Below, piece after piece: positions 1-8,346 of a DNA stretch of 33,066 nucleotides (its first letter is position 1; each line of letters begins with the position of its first letter). The notes under the pieces were generated by a model that was given only the letters and a program-made list of their open reading frames with translations, ran no database searches and was not told where the DNA came from. Position numbers and translations under genes: made by a program. The stretch is from VRUE01 sp035712345 (GTDB lineage Bacteria > Actinomycetota > Thermoleophilia > Solirubrobacterales > 70-9), in the NCBI GenBank assembly GCA_035712345.1, contig DASTAY010000016.1, positions 1-33,066 of the forward strand, written 5' to 3'.

Positions 1-258
1 ACGGCGCAGGTCGCCGAGGAGGGCAAGACCGGCGACATGGCCGCGAAGATCGTCGAGGGCAAGGTCGCGAAGCTCCTCGCCGCGAAGACGCTGGCCGGCC
101 AGCCGTTCGTCAAGGGCGACGGCAAGGAGACCGTCGAGCAGCTCCTGAAAAAGAGCGGCGCTACGGTCAACGGCTTCACGCTCTACGTCGTTGGCGAAGG
201 CATCGAGAAGAAGAAGGATGACTTTGCCGCCGAGGTTGCCGCGATGACCCGCGGCTGA
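1..258 (+). CDS. tsf: Elongation factor Ts, C-terminal part (5' end outside window)
   Basis: The reading frame is open from the first base and ends at TGA. The visible 85 residues match the C-terminal end of EF-Ts, with the conserved stretch containing KIVEGK and a late QPFVK segment. EF-Ts is the cytoplasmic nucleotide exchange factor that recharges EF-Tu with GTP during translation. The gene is cut only by the window edge and is not broken. The next gene is pyrH, and the order tsf-pyrH-frr is widely conserved in bacteria, which supports the call; rpsB would be expected just upstream. The gap to pyrH is 72 bp. Confidence 0.93.
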   Translation, partial: TAQVAEEGKTGDMAAKIVEGKVAKLLAAKTLAGQPFVKGDGKETVEQLLKKSGATVNGFTLYVVGEGIEKKKDDFAAEVAAMTRG

Positions 259-330
259 CCCGGTGAAGCGCGGGCCGCCGGTCATCCCCCGGTGGTCCCC
301 CACGAACTTCCCATCCCGCAAGGAGTGACG

Positions 331-1131
331 ATGAACCCGCCTACCGCCGCGCCCGTCTCGATCGCTCCTTCCGCCGCTCCCGCCGCGCATGCGCCCGCGG
401 CGGCGCGCGAGCCCGCCTACAAGCGCATCCTCCTCAAGCTGTCCGGCGAGGCGCTGATGGGCGAGGACCCGTACGGCATCAACCGCGCGACGATCGACCG
501 CATCGTCGCCGAGATCGCCGACGTCACGCGGATGGGCGTCGAGACGGCGATCGTCATCGGCGGCGGCAACATCTTCCGCGGCGTCGCGCCCGGCGCGGCG
601 GGGATGGACCGCGCGACCGCCGACTACATGGGGATGCTCGCGACGCTGATGAACGCGCTCGCGCTGCAGGACGCGCTGCGCCGCGGCGGCGTCGAGTCGC
701 GCGTGCAGTCGGCGCTGCGCATCGAGCAGGTCGCCGAGCCGTACATCCGCGGCAAGGCGCTGCGCTACCTCGAGGAGCGCAAGGTCGTGATCTTCGCCGC
801 CGGCACCGGCAACCCGTTCTTCACCACCGACACGGCGGCGGCGCTGCGCGCACTGGAGATCCACGCGGAGACGATCCTGATGGCCAAGAACGGGGTCGAG
901 GGCGTCTACGACTCCGACCCGGCGACCAATCCCGACGCGAGGTTCATCCCCGAGATCGGCCACCGCGAGGCGATCGAGCGGGGGCTCAGGGTGATGGACT
1001 CGACCGCGCTCTCGCTCTGCATGGACAACGATCTGCCGATCTACGTGTTCAACATGGGCGATGAGACGAACATAGATAGGATCGTCAGCGGCGAGAGAGT
1101 GGGAACGCTGGTCGACAGCGTGCCCGCCTGA
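331..1131 (+). CDS. pyrH: Uridylate kinase (UMP kinase)
   Basis: This hexameric cytoplasmic kinase makes UDP from UMP and ATP for pyrimidine nucleotide synthesis. The 266-residue product carries the amino-acid-kinase fold signatures: KLSGEAL near residue 36, a glycine-rich IGGGNIFRG segment, and GTGNPFFTTD, which binds nucleotide. I chose the ATG at 331 because AAGGAG lies 5 nt upstream; a GTG at 292 would add 13 unconserved residues. Even from 331 there is an Ala/Pro-rich N-terminal extension of about 29 residues before the kinase core, longer than in E. coli PyrH. It lies between tsf and frr, 19 bp before frr, so co-transcription is likely. Confidence 0.95.
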   Translation: MNPPTAAPVSIAPSAAPAAHAPAAAREPAYKRILLKLSGEALMGEDPYGINRATIDRIVAEIADVTRMGVETAIVIGGGNIFRGVAPGAAGMDRATADYMGMLATLMNALALQDALRRGGVESRVQSALRIEQVAEPYIRGKALRYLEERKVVIFAAGTGNPFFTTDTAAALRALEIHAETILMAKNGVEGVYDSDPATNPDARFIPEIGHREAIERGLRVMDSTALSLCMDNDLPIYVFNMGDETNIDRIVSGERVGTLVDSVPA

Positions 1132-1150
1132 GACCGCGGAGAGGACCCCA

Positions 1151-1714
1151 GTGGAGCTGATCGACGAGCTGCTCAAGGACGCCGAGGACCGCATGCAGAA
1201 ATCGGTCGAGTCGAGCCGTGGCGAGCTTGCCACGGTGCGCACCGGGCGTGCCTCGCCCCACCTGCTCGACCGCATCTCGGTCGACTACTACGGCTCGCAG
1301 ACGCCGCTCAAGCAGCTCGCCAACGTCGCCACCTCCGACGCCCGCCTGCTCACCGTGACGCCCTTCGACAAGGGCTCGATCGGCGAGATCGAGAAAGCGA
1401 TCCAGGAGTCCGACGTCGGCCTGACCCCGAGCAACGACGGCAACGTGATCCGCCTCCAGATCCCCGAGCTGACCGAGGAGCGGCGCCGGGAGATGGTCAA
1501 GGTCGTGCACGGCGTCGCCGAGGACGGCCGCATCGCGATCCGCAACATCCGGCGCGACACGATGAGCGATCTGCGCGACCTGAAGAAAGAGGGCGAAGCG
1601 GGCGAGGACGACGAGCGCCGCGCCGAGGCGGCCCTGCAGAAGCAGACCGACGAGGCGATCGCCGAGATCGACTCGCTGCTGGAGGGCAAGGAACAAGAGA
1701 TCCTCGAGGTGTGA
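1151..1714 (+). CDS. frr: Ribosome recycling factor
   Basis: RRF acts with EF-G to split the post-termination ribosome into subunits. The 187-residue length is close to the usual 185. The sequence shows the family's N-terminal helix (AEDRMQKSVES), the RTGRASPHLLDR segment, and the C-terminal helical part with RRDTMSDLRDLKK. The start is GTG with a purine-rich GAGAGGA upstream. The last four bases, GTGA, also contain the GTG start of uppS, so translation of the two genes is probably coupled. A slightly acidic EAGEDDERR segment in the last helix is normal for actinobacterial RRF. Confidence 0.96.
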   Translation: MELIDELLKDAEDRMQKSVESSRGELATVRTGRASPHLLDRISVDYYGSQTPLKQLANVATSDARLLTVTPFDKGSIGEIEKAIQESDVGLTPSNDGNVIRLQIPELTEERRREMVKVVHGVAEDGRIAIRNIRRDTMSDLRDLKKEGEAGEDDERRAEAALQKQTDEAIAEIDSLLEGKEQEILEV

Positions 1715-2382
1715 GCGCCTCCGCGCGGTACGTAGCGATCATCACCGACGGCAACGGGCGCTGGGCCGAGCAGCGCGGTCTCTCCGTCGCCGAGGGCCAC
1801 CGGGCCGGCGCCGACGTGGTCAAGGCGCGGCTGCGCGATGCGGTCGAGCTGGGGATCGAGGAGCTGACCGTGTTCTCCTTCTCGACCGAGAACTGGGCGC
1901 GGCCGGCGGAGGAGGTCGACGCCCTGATGCGGATGTTCGGCGAGCGGATCGACGCCGAAACCCCCGAGCTGGACGCCGAAGGCGTGCGCATGCGCTTCAT
2001 CGGCCGCCGCGAGGGCGTCGCCGCGGAGCTGGTCGAGAAGATGGAGTGGGCGGAAGGGGAGACCGAGGCGAACGAGCGGATCACGCTCTTCGTCGCCTTC
2101 AACTACGGCGGTCGGGCGGAGATCGTCGACGCGGCGCGAAGCTTCGAGGGGAACTCCGAGGAGGAGTTCCGCCAAGCCCTCTATGCGCCCGAGATGCACG
2201 AGCCGGACCTGCTGATCCGCACCAGCGGCGAGCAGCGCGTCTCCAACTACCTGCTCTGGCAGTGCGCGTACTCGGAGCTGGTCTTCCGCGAGGAGCTCTG
2301 GCCGGACTTCGATCGCGCCGCCTTCGAGCAGTCGCTGGCCGAGTTCGAGGCCCGCAAGCGGCGTTTCGGGGGTCGGGGCTGA
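1711..2382 (+). CDS. uppS: Isoprenyl transferase (cis-polyprenyl diphosphate synthase, UppS family)
   Basis: The enzyme elongates farnesyl-type diphosphates with IPP in cis, supplying the lipid carrier for peptidoglycan and other envelope polymers. The 223-residue product shows the DGNGRWA motif with catalytic Asp13, an EGHRAGAD segment, FSFSTENWARP, and the C-terminal signature RTSGEQRVSNYLLWQ. It is about 30 residues shorter than E. coli UppS. The usual Met before the catalytic Asp is Thr12, and the usual His near the N-terminus is Tyr7. The GTG start overlaps the frr stop by 4 bp, and its TGA overlaps the ATG of cdsA. Chain length and natural product cannot be told from sequence. Confidence 0.9.
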   Translation: MSASARYVAIITDGNGRWAEQRGLSVAEGHRAGADVVKARLRDAVELGIEELTVFSFSTENWARPAEEVDALMRMFGERIDAETPELDAEGVRMRFIGRREGVAAELVEKMEWAEGETEANERITLFVAFNYGGRAEIVDAARSFEGNSEEEFRQALYAPEMHEPDLLIRTSGEQRVSNYLLWQCAYSELVFREELWPDFDRAAFEQSLAEFEARKRRFGGRG

Positions 2383-3275
2383 TGGTCCAGGACCTCTTCG
2401 ACGACGAGATGTTCGAGGCGGACCCGCCGCCTCGCCAGCGGCCGCCGCGCGAGCCGCGCCGGCGCCGGCGCAACCTGCTCGGCGGCGAGACCGCGCGGCG
2501 GATCCTCGTCGCGATCCCCTGGATCGCCTTTGCGATCGCGATCGTCGTCGCCGGCGGCATCGTCTTCGCGGCGGCGATGCTGGCGATCGGCGTTCTCTGC
2601 CTGCGCGAGTACTTCCTGATGACCGCCGAGCGCAGGCCGCTGCAACCCGCCGCCTACATCGCGGTCGCGGCGATGATCGCGGCCGCCTACTTCGGCAGCG
2701 CCTTCAACGTCCTGCTCCTCGCGACGGCGTCCTTTCCGCTGCTCTTCTTCTTCGGCGCGCGGATGCGCCCGCGCGAGGGAATCGTCGACTCGATGGGGGT
2801 GACCGTCCTCGGCGCTGTCTGGATCGGCCTGCCGCTGGTCCACGCCGTGCTGCTGCGCGACCTGCCCAACCACGGTGCGGCGCTGCTGATCGACGTCCTC
2901 GTCGGCACCTTCGCCACCGACACCGGCGCCTATGCGACCGGGCGCATGTTCGGCTCGCACCGGATCGCTCCCGACCTCTCGCCGAACAAGACGATCGAGG
3001 GCCTCGTCGGCGGCTTCCTGATCGGCACGATGGCCTTCTGGTTCGCCGGGCTGTACCAAAATTGGCTCTCCGGAGCCGACGCCCTGATCATCGGCGCCGC
3101 GGTCGCGGCGATCGGGCCGGTGGGCGATCTCTTCGCCTCGATGGTCAAGCGCGACCTGGGCAGGAAGGACACCGGCAGGCTCTTCGGGCCGCATGGCGGC
3201 CTGCTCGACCGCCTCGACGCCGTCTTCTTCACGATCGTCGTCGGCTACTACCTCGCCGTCCAGCTGGTCTACTGA
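2382..3275 (+). CDS. cdsA: Phosphatidate cytidylyltransferase (CDP-diacylglycerol synthase)
   Basis: This integral membrane enzyme makes CDP-diacylglycerol from phosphatidate and CTP, the branch point for phospholipid synthesis. The 297-residue protein starts with about 40 charged cytoplasmic residues rich in Arg and Pro. Several hydrophobic segments follow. It ends with the CDS signature, from SMVKRDLGRKD through HGGLLDRLD. The ATG shares its A with the last base of the uppS TGA, a TGATG overlap, which fixes the start; a longer in-frame opening upstream is only a shadow within uppS. The downstream phosphatidyltransferase gene at 13077 would use its product. Confidence 0.94.
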   Translation: MVQDLFDDEMFEADPPPRQRPPREPRRRRRNLLGGETARRILVAIPWIAFAIAIVVAGGIVFAAAMLAIGVLCLREYFLMTAERRPLQPAAYIAVAAMIAAAYFGSAFNVLLLATASFPLLFFFGARMRPREGIVDSMGVTVLGAVWIGLPLVHAVLLRDLPNHGAALLIDVLVGTFATDTGAYATGRMFGSHRIAPDLSPNKTIEGLVGGFLIGTMAFWFAGLYQNWLSGADALIIGAAVAAIGPVGDLFASMVKRDLGRKDTGRLFGPHGGLLDRLDAVFFTIVVGYYLAVQLVY

Positions 3276-3291
3276 CGCGAGACTGCTTTCA

Positions 3292-3308
3292 GCGTCGCTA
3301 TGCGACGC
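3292..3308. repeat. Small palindrome between cdsA and dxr
   Basis: GCGTCGC and GCGACGC form a perfect 7 bp inverted repeat around TAT, 16 bp after the cdsA stop. Its core TCGCTATGCGA is identical to the core of the loop of the larger hairpin at 20701-20743 and is nearly matched in the one at 18524-18566. It may be a weak terminator, a protein-binding site, or a partial copy of that repeat family. Confidence 0.5.
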
Positions 3309-3330
3309 CAAGCGCAGTTTCGAGCGTCCC

Positions 3331-3336
3331 TATGCT
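3331..3336 (+). promoter_or_regulatory. Possible -10 box (TATGCT) before dxr
   Basis: TATGCT fits the actinobacterial TANNNT -10 pattern and ends 9 nt before the dxr GTG start. dxr has no clear ribosome binding site and is separated from cdsA by 70 bp, unlike the other overlapping genes of the cluster. A separate promoter is therefore plausible. No convincing -35 box is seen. Confidence 0.3.
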
Positions 3337-3345
3337 CTGTCACTC

Positions 3346-4491
3346 GTGAAGAAGGTCGTGATACTTGGGTCGACGGGGTCGATCGGCGTGCAGGCGCTGG
3401 AGATCGTCGCCGCCTCGGAGGAGCTGCAGGCCGTCGGGCTCGCCGCCGCGACGAGCTGGGAGCTGGCGCTGGAGCAGGCGCGGCAGCACGGGGTGCCGAC
3501 GGTCGCCCTCGCCGACGAGGGCGCCGCCGAGCGGGCGCGCTCGGCCTGGGACGGGCGCGTGCTGAGCGGCGAGGAGGGCGTGCGCGAGCTGATCGCCGCG
3601 GCGCAGCCCGACCTCGTCCTCAACGGCATGGTTGGCGCCGCCGGGCTCGGCCCGACCGTCGCCGCGCTGGGCGCGGGGATCGACGTCGCCCTCGCCAACA
3701 AGGAGAGCCTCGTGATCGGCGGCGAGCTGACCACGGCGCTGGCCGAGGCGACCGGGGCGAGGCTGCTGCCGGTCGACTCCGAGCACTCCGCGCTGTTCCA
3801 GCTGATCGGCGCCGAGCAGCCGGGGACGGTCGAGAGGCTGGTCCTGACCGCGTCCGGCGGCCCCTTTCGCGGCCGCAGCGATCTCTCGGGAGTCGGCGTC
3901 GAGGACGCGCTCGCACACCCGACCTGGAAGATGGGCGGGCGGATCACGATCGACTCGGCGACGCTGATGAACAAGGGCTTCGAGGCGATCGAGGCGCACC
4001 ACCTCTTCGCCGTGCCCTACGAGCGGATCGCGGTCGTCGTCCATCCACAGTCGATCGTCCACTCCCTGATCGACCTCAACGACGGCGCCACCCTGGCTCA
4101 TCTGGGCTACCCCGACATGAAGGTGCCGATCTCCTATGCCCTGCACTTCCCCGAGCGTGCCGACGTCGACGTGCCGCGGCTCGATCTGGCCTCCGTCGGC
4201 GAGCTGAGCTTCGAGCAGCCCGACCTGGAGACGTTCGCCTGCTTGCGGCTCGCGCTGGAGGCGGGCAGGGCGGGGGGGACGGCGCCCTGTGTGCTCAACG
4301 CCGCCGACGAGGTCGCGGTCGCCGCCTTCCTCGCCGGCCGGATCGAGTTCACCGCGATCGCGGCTGTGATCGAGGCCGTGCTGGAGCAGATGCCGGCGGC
4401 GTCGGTGACCCACTTCGACGACCTCTTCGCCACCGACGCCGAAGCCCGGCGCCGCACCGAGGAGCGGGTCGGGGGGTTGGCAAAGGTATGA
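3346..4491 (+). CDS. dxr: 1-deoxy-D-xylulose 5-phosphate reductoisomerase
   Basis: DXR converts DXP to 2-C-methyl-D-erythritol 4-phosphate with NADPH, the second step of the MEP isoprenoid pathway. The 381-residue product begins with the NADPH-binding GSTGSIG (residues 8-14). It carries ALANKESLVIGG, the metal and substrate segment PVDSEHSALFQ, the loop TASGGPFR, and ATLMNKG. I chose the GTG at 3346 because it places the Rossmann motif at the usual distance from the N-terminus; longer in-frame openings run back into cdsA. The last bases overlap the rseP start as ATGA. ispG, a later gene of the same pathway, is about 5.6 kb downstream. Confidence 0.95.
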   Translation: MKKVVILGSTGSIGVQALEIVAASEELQAVGLAAATSWELALEQARQHGVPTVALADEGAAERARSAWDGRVLSGEEGVRELIAAAQPDLVLNGMVGAAGLGPTVAALGAGIDVALANKESLVIGGELTTALAEATGARLLPVDSEHSALFQLIGAEQPGTVERLVLTASGGPFRGRSDLSGVGVEDALAHPTWKMGGRITIDSATLMNKGFEAIEAHHLFAVPYERIAVVVHPQSIVHSLIDLNDGATLAHLGYPDMKVPISYALHFPERADVDVPRLDLASVGELSFEQPDLETFACLRLALEAGRAGGTAPCVLNAADEVAVAAFLAGRIEFTAIAAVIEAVLEQMPAASVTHFDDLFATDAEARRRTEERVGGLAKV

Positions 4492-5582
4492 GTTGGGTCT
4501 ACGTGTTCCTCGGCTTCTCGGCGCTGATCATCCTGCACGAGGCCGGGCACTTCCTCGCCGCCAAGGCGACGGGGATGCGGGTCGAGCGCTTCTTCCTCTT
4601 CTTCGGGCCGACGCTGTTCTCGGTCAAGCGAGGTGAGACCGAGTACGGGGTGAAATCGCTGCCGCTCGGGGGCTACGTGAAGATCAGCGGGATGAGCCCC
4701 GAGGACGAGCTGCCGCCGGGAGAGGAGCACCGCGGCTACTACGAACAGCCGGTATGGAAGCGGATCGTCGTGATCGGCGCGGGCCCCGCGGTCAACATCG
4801 GGCTGGCCTTCGCGATTCTCTTCCTCGTCTTCCTCTTCAGCGGCCAGAAGACGACTCAGACCGTGGGCGAGATCGTGCCCAAGTCGCCGGCCGCCTCGCA
4901 CCTGAAGGAAGGCGACGAGATCGTCGCGATCGACGGCAAGCGCTATCCGAACCTGGGCGTCGACGCGCGGCTCGAAAAGTTCATCGACCAGGTCTCCTCG
5001 CACAAGTGCGCCGGCAAGCAGGTTGACGGCTGCCGGGCGGTTACCCCGGTGGCGATAACCGTGCGCCGGGACGGTGCGCTGAGGACGATCTCCGTGCGCC
5101 CCGAATACGAAGCCGCCCTCGGCCACACGCGGATCGGCTTCGGCTACGGGACCGCACCGGCCGACTACGGTGTCGGCGGGGCTACCGACGAAGCGTTGGG
5201 CGCGATGTGGAAAGTGACCAGCGGCACGGCGACCGTGTTCGCCAACCTGCTCGACGAAAAGCACCGCAAGGAAGTCTCCGGCGTCGTCGGCGTCAGCGAC
5301 GTCGCCCACGAGACGATCGACAGGTTCGGCGCCACCCAGGCGCTGATCCTGCTCGCCCTGGTCAGCCTCTCGCTCGGCCTGATCAACCTCTTCCCCTTCC
5401 TGCCGCTCGACGGCGGCCACATCTTCTGGAGCTTGGTCGAGAAAGTGCGCGGCAGGCCGGTCGCCTTCCGCACGATGGAACGGGCCGGCGCGGTCGGCTT
5501 CGTGCTCGTGATCATGCTCGCCTTCCTCGGCCTCAGCAACGACATCGGTCGGATCACCGGCGAAGGCTTCAACGTCCGCTGA
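4488..5582 (+). CDS. rseP: Site-2 protease family zinc metalloprotease (RseP/Rip1 type)
   Basis: Intramembrane proteases of this family cut single-pass proteins such as anti-sigma factors inside the membrane. The 364-residue protein has HEAGH in its first membrane segment (His17, Glu18, His21). A central PDZ-like region runs from about residue 120 to 230, followed by the second active-site segment ending LPLDGGH, which supplies the third zinc ligand. The PDZ-like region holds an insertion with two cysteines (KCAGKQVDGCRA). The ATG overlaps the dxr stop as ATGA. In mycobacteria the order dxr-rip1-gcpE is conserved; here an acyl-CoA synthetase and two reverse-strand genes separate it from ispG. 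The membrane HTH/RskA-like protein at 17579 is one conceivable substrate, by inference only. Confidence 0.92.
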   Translation: MSWVYVFLGFSALIILHEAGHFLAAKATGMRVERFFLFFGPTLFSVKRGETEYGVKSLPLGGYVKISGMSPEDELPPGEEHRGYYEQPVWKRIVVIGAGPAVNIGLAFAILFLVFLFSGQKTTQTVGEIVPKSPAASHLKEGDEIVAIDGKRYPNLGVDARLEKFIDQVSSHKCAGKQVDGCRAVTPVAITVRRDGALRTISVRPEYEAALGHTRIGFGYGTAPADYGVGGATDEALGAMWKVTSGTATVFANLLDEKHRKEVSGVVGVSDVAHETIDRFGATQALILLALVSLSLGLINLFPFLPLDGGHIFWSLVEKVRGRPVAFRTMERAGAVGFVLVIMLAFLGLSNDIGRITGEGFNVR

Positions 5583-7390
5583 TGGAGGTCTCGCCGGCCA
5601 CCCACTACGCCAGCGGGGGCCCGGCGGGGAAGCTTGACGCGACCAGCCTCTACGAGGCTTTCCTCGCCACCGTCGATCGGCTGGGGGACGGGGTGGCGCT
5701 GCGCAGCGGCGAGCAGACGCAGAGCTGGGCGGAGCTGGCGGCGCAGGTGGGGCGGATCGCCGGCGGGCTTGCCGCCCTGGGAGTCGAGAAGGGCGACACG
5801 GTTGCGCTGATGCTCTCCAATCGGGCCGAGTTCGTCGCCTGCGATCTCGCCGCCGTTGCGCTCGGCGCCGTGCCCTTCTCGATCTACCAGACCTCCTCGC
5901 CCGAGCAGATCGCCTACGTGGTCGGCGACGCGGCGGCCCGGGTAGCGATCGTCGAGGCCGCGTTCCTCGACGTTTTCGAGCGGGCTCGCGAGGATCTTCC
6001 CGGGGTCGAGCACCTGATCGTCCTCGATGCCGACGGCGGGACCGAGACGCTGGCGCAGCTCGAAGCGCGAGAGCCGGATTTCGATCCGCGCACTGCCGCC
6101 GCCGGAGTCGGTCTCGACGATCTGCTCACCTTGATCTATACCTCCGGCACGACCGGGCCGCCGAAGGGGGTGCAGCTGACCCACCGGAACCTGCTCACCC
6201 TGGTCGCCTCGGTCGACGACCTCGTCCCCTTCCCCGAGGAGGGCGGCCGGGTGATCTCCTGGCTGCCCGCCGCCCACATCGCCGAGCGCGGCGCCAACTA
6301 CTACCTGCCGGTCGTCAAGGGGCTGGAGATCCACATCTGTCCCGACCCGCGTGAGATCGTCCAGTTCCTCGCCCAGGCGCGGCCGACCTGGTTCTTCGCC
6401 GTGCCGCGCGTATGGGAGAAGCTGAAGGGGGGGCTCGAGGCGATGTTGGCCGGGCTGCCCGACGAGCAGCGCGGGCCGGTCGAGCGCGGGCTCGGGGCGG
6501 CCCTCGAGAAGGTGCGGTTGGAGCAGAGGGGGGAAGCGGTCCCGGACGAGCTGGCTGCGGCCGCCGCCGCGGCCGACGAGAGCATGTTCGCCGCCCTGCG
6601 CGGCCAACTCGGCCTCGACGCGGCGGTTGCGGTCAGCGTCGGCGCGGCGCCGACGCCGGTCGAGGTGCTCGAGTTCTTCCACGCGATCGGGATCCCGGTG
6701 GGCGAGCTCTGGGGCATGTCCGAGACCTGCGGCGTCGCCACCTGCAACCCGCCGGAGCGGATCAAGCTGGGCACGGTCGGGCCGCCGGTCCCCGGGGTGG
6801 AGCTGAAGCTCGCCGAGGACGGCGAGGTGTTGGTCCGCGGCGAGGCCAACATGCCCGGCTACCGCAACATGCCGGAGAAGACCGCGGAGACGATCGACGC
6901 TGAGGGGTGGCTGCACACCGGCGACATCGGCGAGCTCGACGAGGATGGCTACCTGCGCATCGTCGACCGCAAGAAGGAGCTGATCATCAACGCCGCCGGC
7001 AAGAACATGTCGCCGGCCTCGATCGAGTCGACGCTGAAGGCGGCGAGCCCGCTGATCGGCCAGGTCGCCGCGATCGGCGACGGTCGCCGCTACAACGTCG
7101 CCCTGATCGTCCTCGACGCCGATTTCGCCCCCGCCTGGGCGCAGGGCAAGGGGATCGAGGACACCTCGCTTGCGGCCCTCGCCGCCAATGAGGCGGTCCA
7201 AACGGAGGTCGCCGCCGCGGTCGAGGCCGCCAACCAGCGCATGGCCCGGGTCGAGCAGATCAAGAAGTTCGAGATCCTGCCCACCGACTGGGCCCCGGGC
7301 GGCGACGAGCTGACCCCGACGATGAAGCTGAAGCGCAAGCCGATCGAGCGCAAGTACGAGGCGGAGATCGAGGCTCTCTACGGAGACTGA
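5582..7390 (+). CDS. Long-chain fatty acid-CoA ligase (FadD15-like AMP-forming synthetase)
   Basis: The enzyme activates fatty acids through an acyl-adenylate to acyl-CoA. The 602-residue protein has the P-loop LIYTSGTTGPPKG near residue 180, the GMSETCG adenine-binding motif, GWLHTGDIGELD, and the hinge-region motif DRKKELIINAAGKNMSP. Length and the long insertion between the P-loop and GMSE fit the long-chain FadD15/FACL group rather than acetyl-CoA synthetase. The ATG overlaps the rseP TGA by one base, so it is probably co-transcribed with dxr-rseP. Its last 13 bases overlap the end of the convergent secreted-protein gene. Substrate chain length is unknown. Confidence 0.88.
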   Translation: MEVSPATHYASGGPAGKLDATSLYEAFLATVDRLGDGVALRSGEQTQSWAELAAQVGRIAGGLAALGVEKGDTVALMLSNRAEFVACDLAAVALGAVPFSIYQTSSPEQIAYVVGDAAARVAIVEAAFLDVFERAREDLPGVEHLIVLDADGGTETLAQLEAREPDFDPRTAAAGVGLDDLLTLIYTSGTTGPPKGVQLTHRNLLTLVASVDDLVPFPEEGGRVISWLPAAHIAERGANYYLPVVKGLEIHICPDPREIVQFLAQARPTWFFAVPRVWEKLKGGLEAMLAGLPDEQRGPVERGLGAALEKVRLEQRGEAVPDELAAAAAAADESMFAALRGQLGLDAAVAVSVGAAPTPVEVLEFFHAIGIPVGELWGMSETCGVATCNPPERIKLGTVGPPVPGVELKLAEDGEVLVRGEANMPGYRNMPEKTAETIDAEGWLHTGDIGELDEDGYLRIVDRKKELIINAAGKNMSPASIESTLKAASPLIGQVAAIGDGRRYNVALIVLDADFAPAWAQGKGIEDTSLAALAANEAVQTEVAAAVEAANQRMARVEQIKKFEILPTDWAPGGDELTPTMKLKRKPIERKYEAEIEALYGD

Positions 7391-8346
7391 ACGACGCGGA
7401 AGCGGAAGACGGCGGGGGAGGGGTCCGCCTCGGCGCCCGTTCGCGCCCTGACCTCGAAGACGTGTCGGCCGAGGGAGAGGCGGTGCGGCGTGAAGGGCGA
7501 ACGGCAGGGGCGGAAGCGCCCGTGGTCCAGCCTGCAGGAGTAAGTCGCACGGGGGGACGTCGCCGAGAAGGTGAAGGTCGGGGTGCGATCGCGGGTCCGG
7601 TGCGCCGGATGGCGATGAATCAGGGTCTGGAGCCGGCTCCCCGACCCCTTGGCGCCGCCGCCTCTTTCCTTTCCCCCTTCTCCTTCGGGATTGAGGACGC
7701 CCCCGGGTCCGCCAACCTGGGAAGAGCAGGGGTGCTCGGCCGGCGTCGTCGCGTTGGGACGCGGCGTCGGGAAGACATCGGAGAAATCGGCGGCGCTGTC
7801 GTCGCTGTCGTCGCCGGGCTCGAGCAGGGTCGGACAGCCCGGGGAGATGTTGCGGCGGAGCGCCATCCCGTCGGGGATCCCGGTCGGGTCGGCGGGGGAT
7901 CCGGCCGGCGAGGGCAGGGACCCGGCGAAGCTCCCCCAGGAGGCGCAGTCGAGCGTTTCCCAGCAGACCGCCCCGCCCGCCGGATCGAGCTGGTCCGAAG
8001 GGGCGAGGGCGTCGTCGCCCTGGACGCCGAACTGGGCTTCCGCCTCCGGGGTCGCCAGAAGGACGGTGCGCTGGTTGTCGCCACTGGGGACGTCGGCGAC
8101 GAGGGTGTTCGTCGCAATCGGCGAGCCGGCCTCGTCGTAGGTCCGCAGGACGTGCCCGCCGACGAAGTTCTGGCCGCTGGCGAACATCTGCAGCTCGACG
8201 TACTCGGCCCCCGGGCTGGCGGCGGAGCCCGGATAGACCTCGCGGATTCGCATCAGATGGAAGGTCGCCCGAGCCGCGCTCGGGACCAGTGCGACGCACA
8301 GAAGCGCAGTGGCGAAGGCGAGCGGCGCGAGCCTGCGGATCCTCAT
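7378..8346 (-). CDS. Secreted lamin-tail-like protein with one Ig-like domain (second of a tandem pair)
   Basis: The 322-residue product opens with a signal peptide (Arg-rich start, a hydrophobic stretch, and ARA before the mature end near residue 27). A lamin-tail-domain-like region follows (REVYPG, YVELQMFASGQ, and a closing SAADFSDVFPTPRPN). A Gly-rich linker and one Ig-like repeat with TYSCRLD and RPCRSPF complete it. It is clearly paralogous to the preceding minus-strand gene over the first 200 residues but has a single Ig-like repeat and no His/Arg tail. Its ATG overlaps the stop of that gene as ATGA, so the two are one operon. The 3' end overlaps the convergent acyl-CoA synthetase by 13 bp. 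The function is unknown; an extracellular adhesion or structural role is a guess. Confidence 0.75.
   Translation of the reverse strand: MRIRRLAPLAFATALLCVALVPSAARATFHLMRIREVYPGSAASPGAEYVELQMFASGQNFVGGHVLRTYDEAGSPIATNTLVADVPSGDNQRTVLLATPEAEAQFGVQGDDALAPSDQLDPAGGAVCWETLDCASWGSFAGSLPSPAGSPADPTGIPDGMALRRNISPGCPTLLEPGDDSDDSAADFSDVFPTPRPNATTPAEHPCSSQVGGPGGVLNPEGEGGKERGGGAKGSGSRLQTLIHRHPAHRTRDRTPTFTFSATSPRATYSCRLDHGRFRPCRSPFTPHRLSLGRHVFEVRARTGAEADPSPAVFRFRVVQSP

Noticed and set aside
2247..3311. Minus-strand frame of 354 codons opposite cdsA
   Set aside because: Highly charged low-complexity product, antisense to cdsA, no start context.
3300..4487. Long + strand frame upstream of the rseP start
   Set aside because: It is a shifted frame of dxr with Arg-rich composition; only the part from 4488 on is a real protein.
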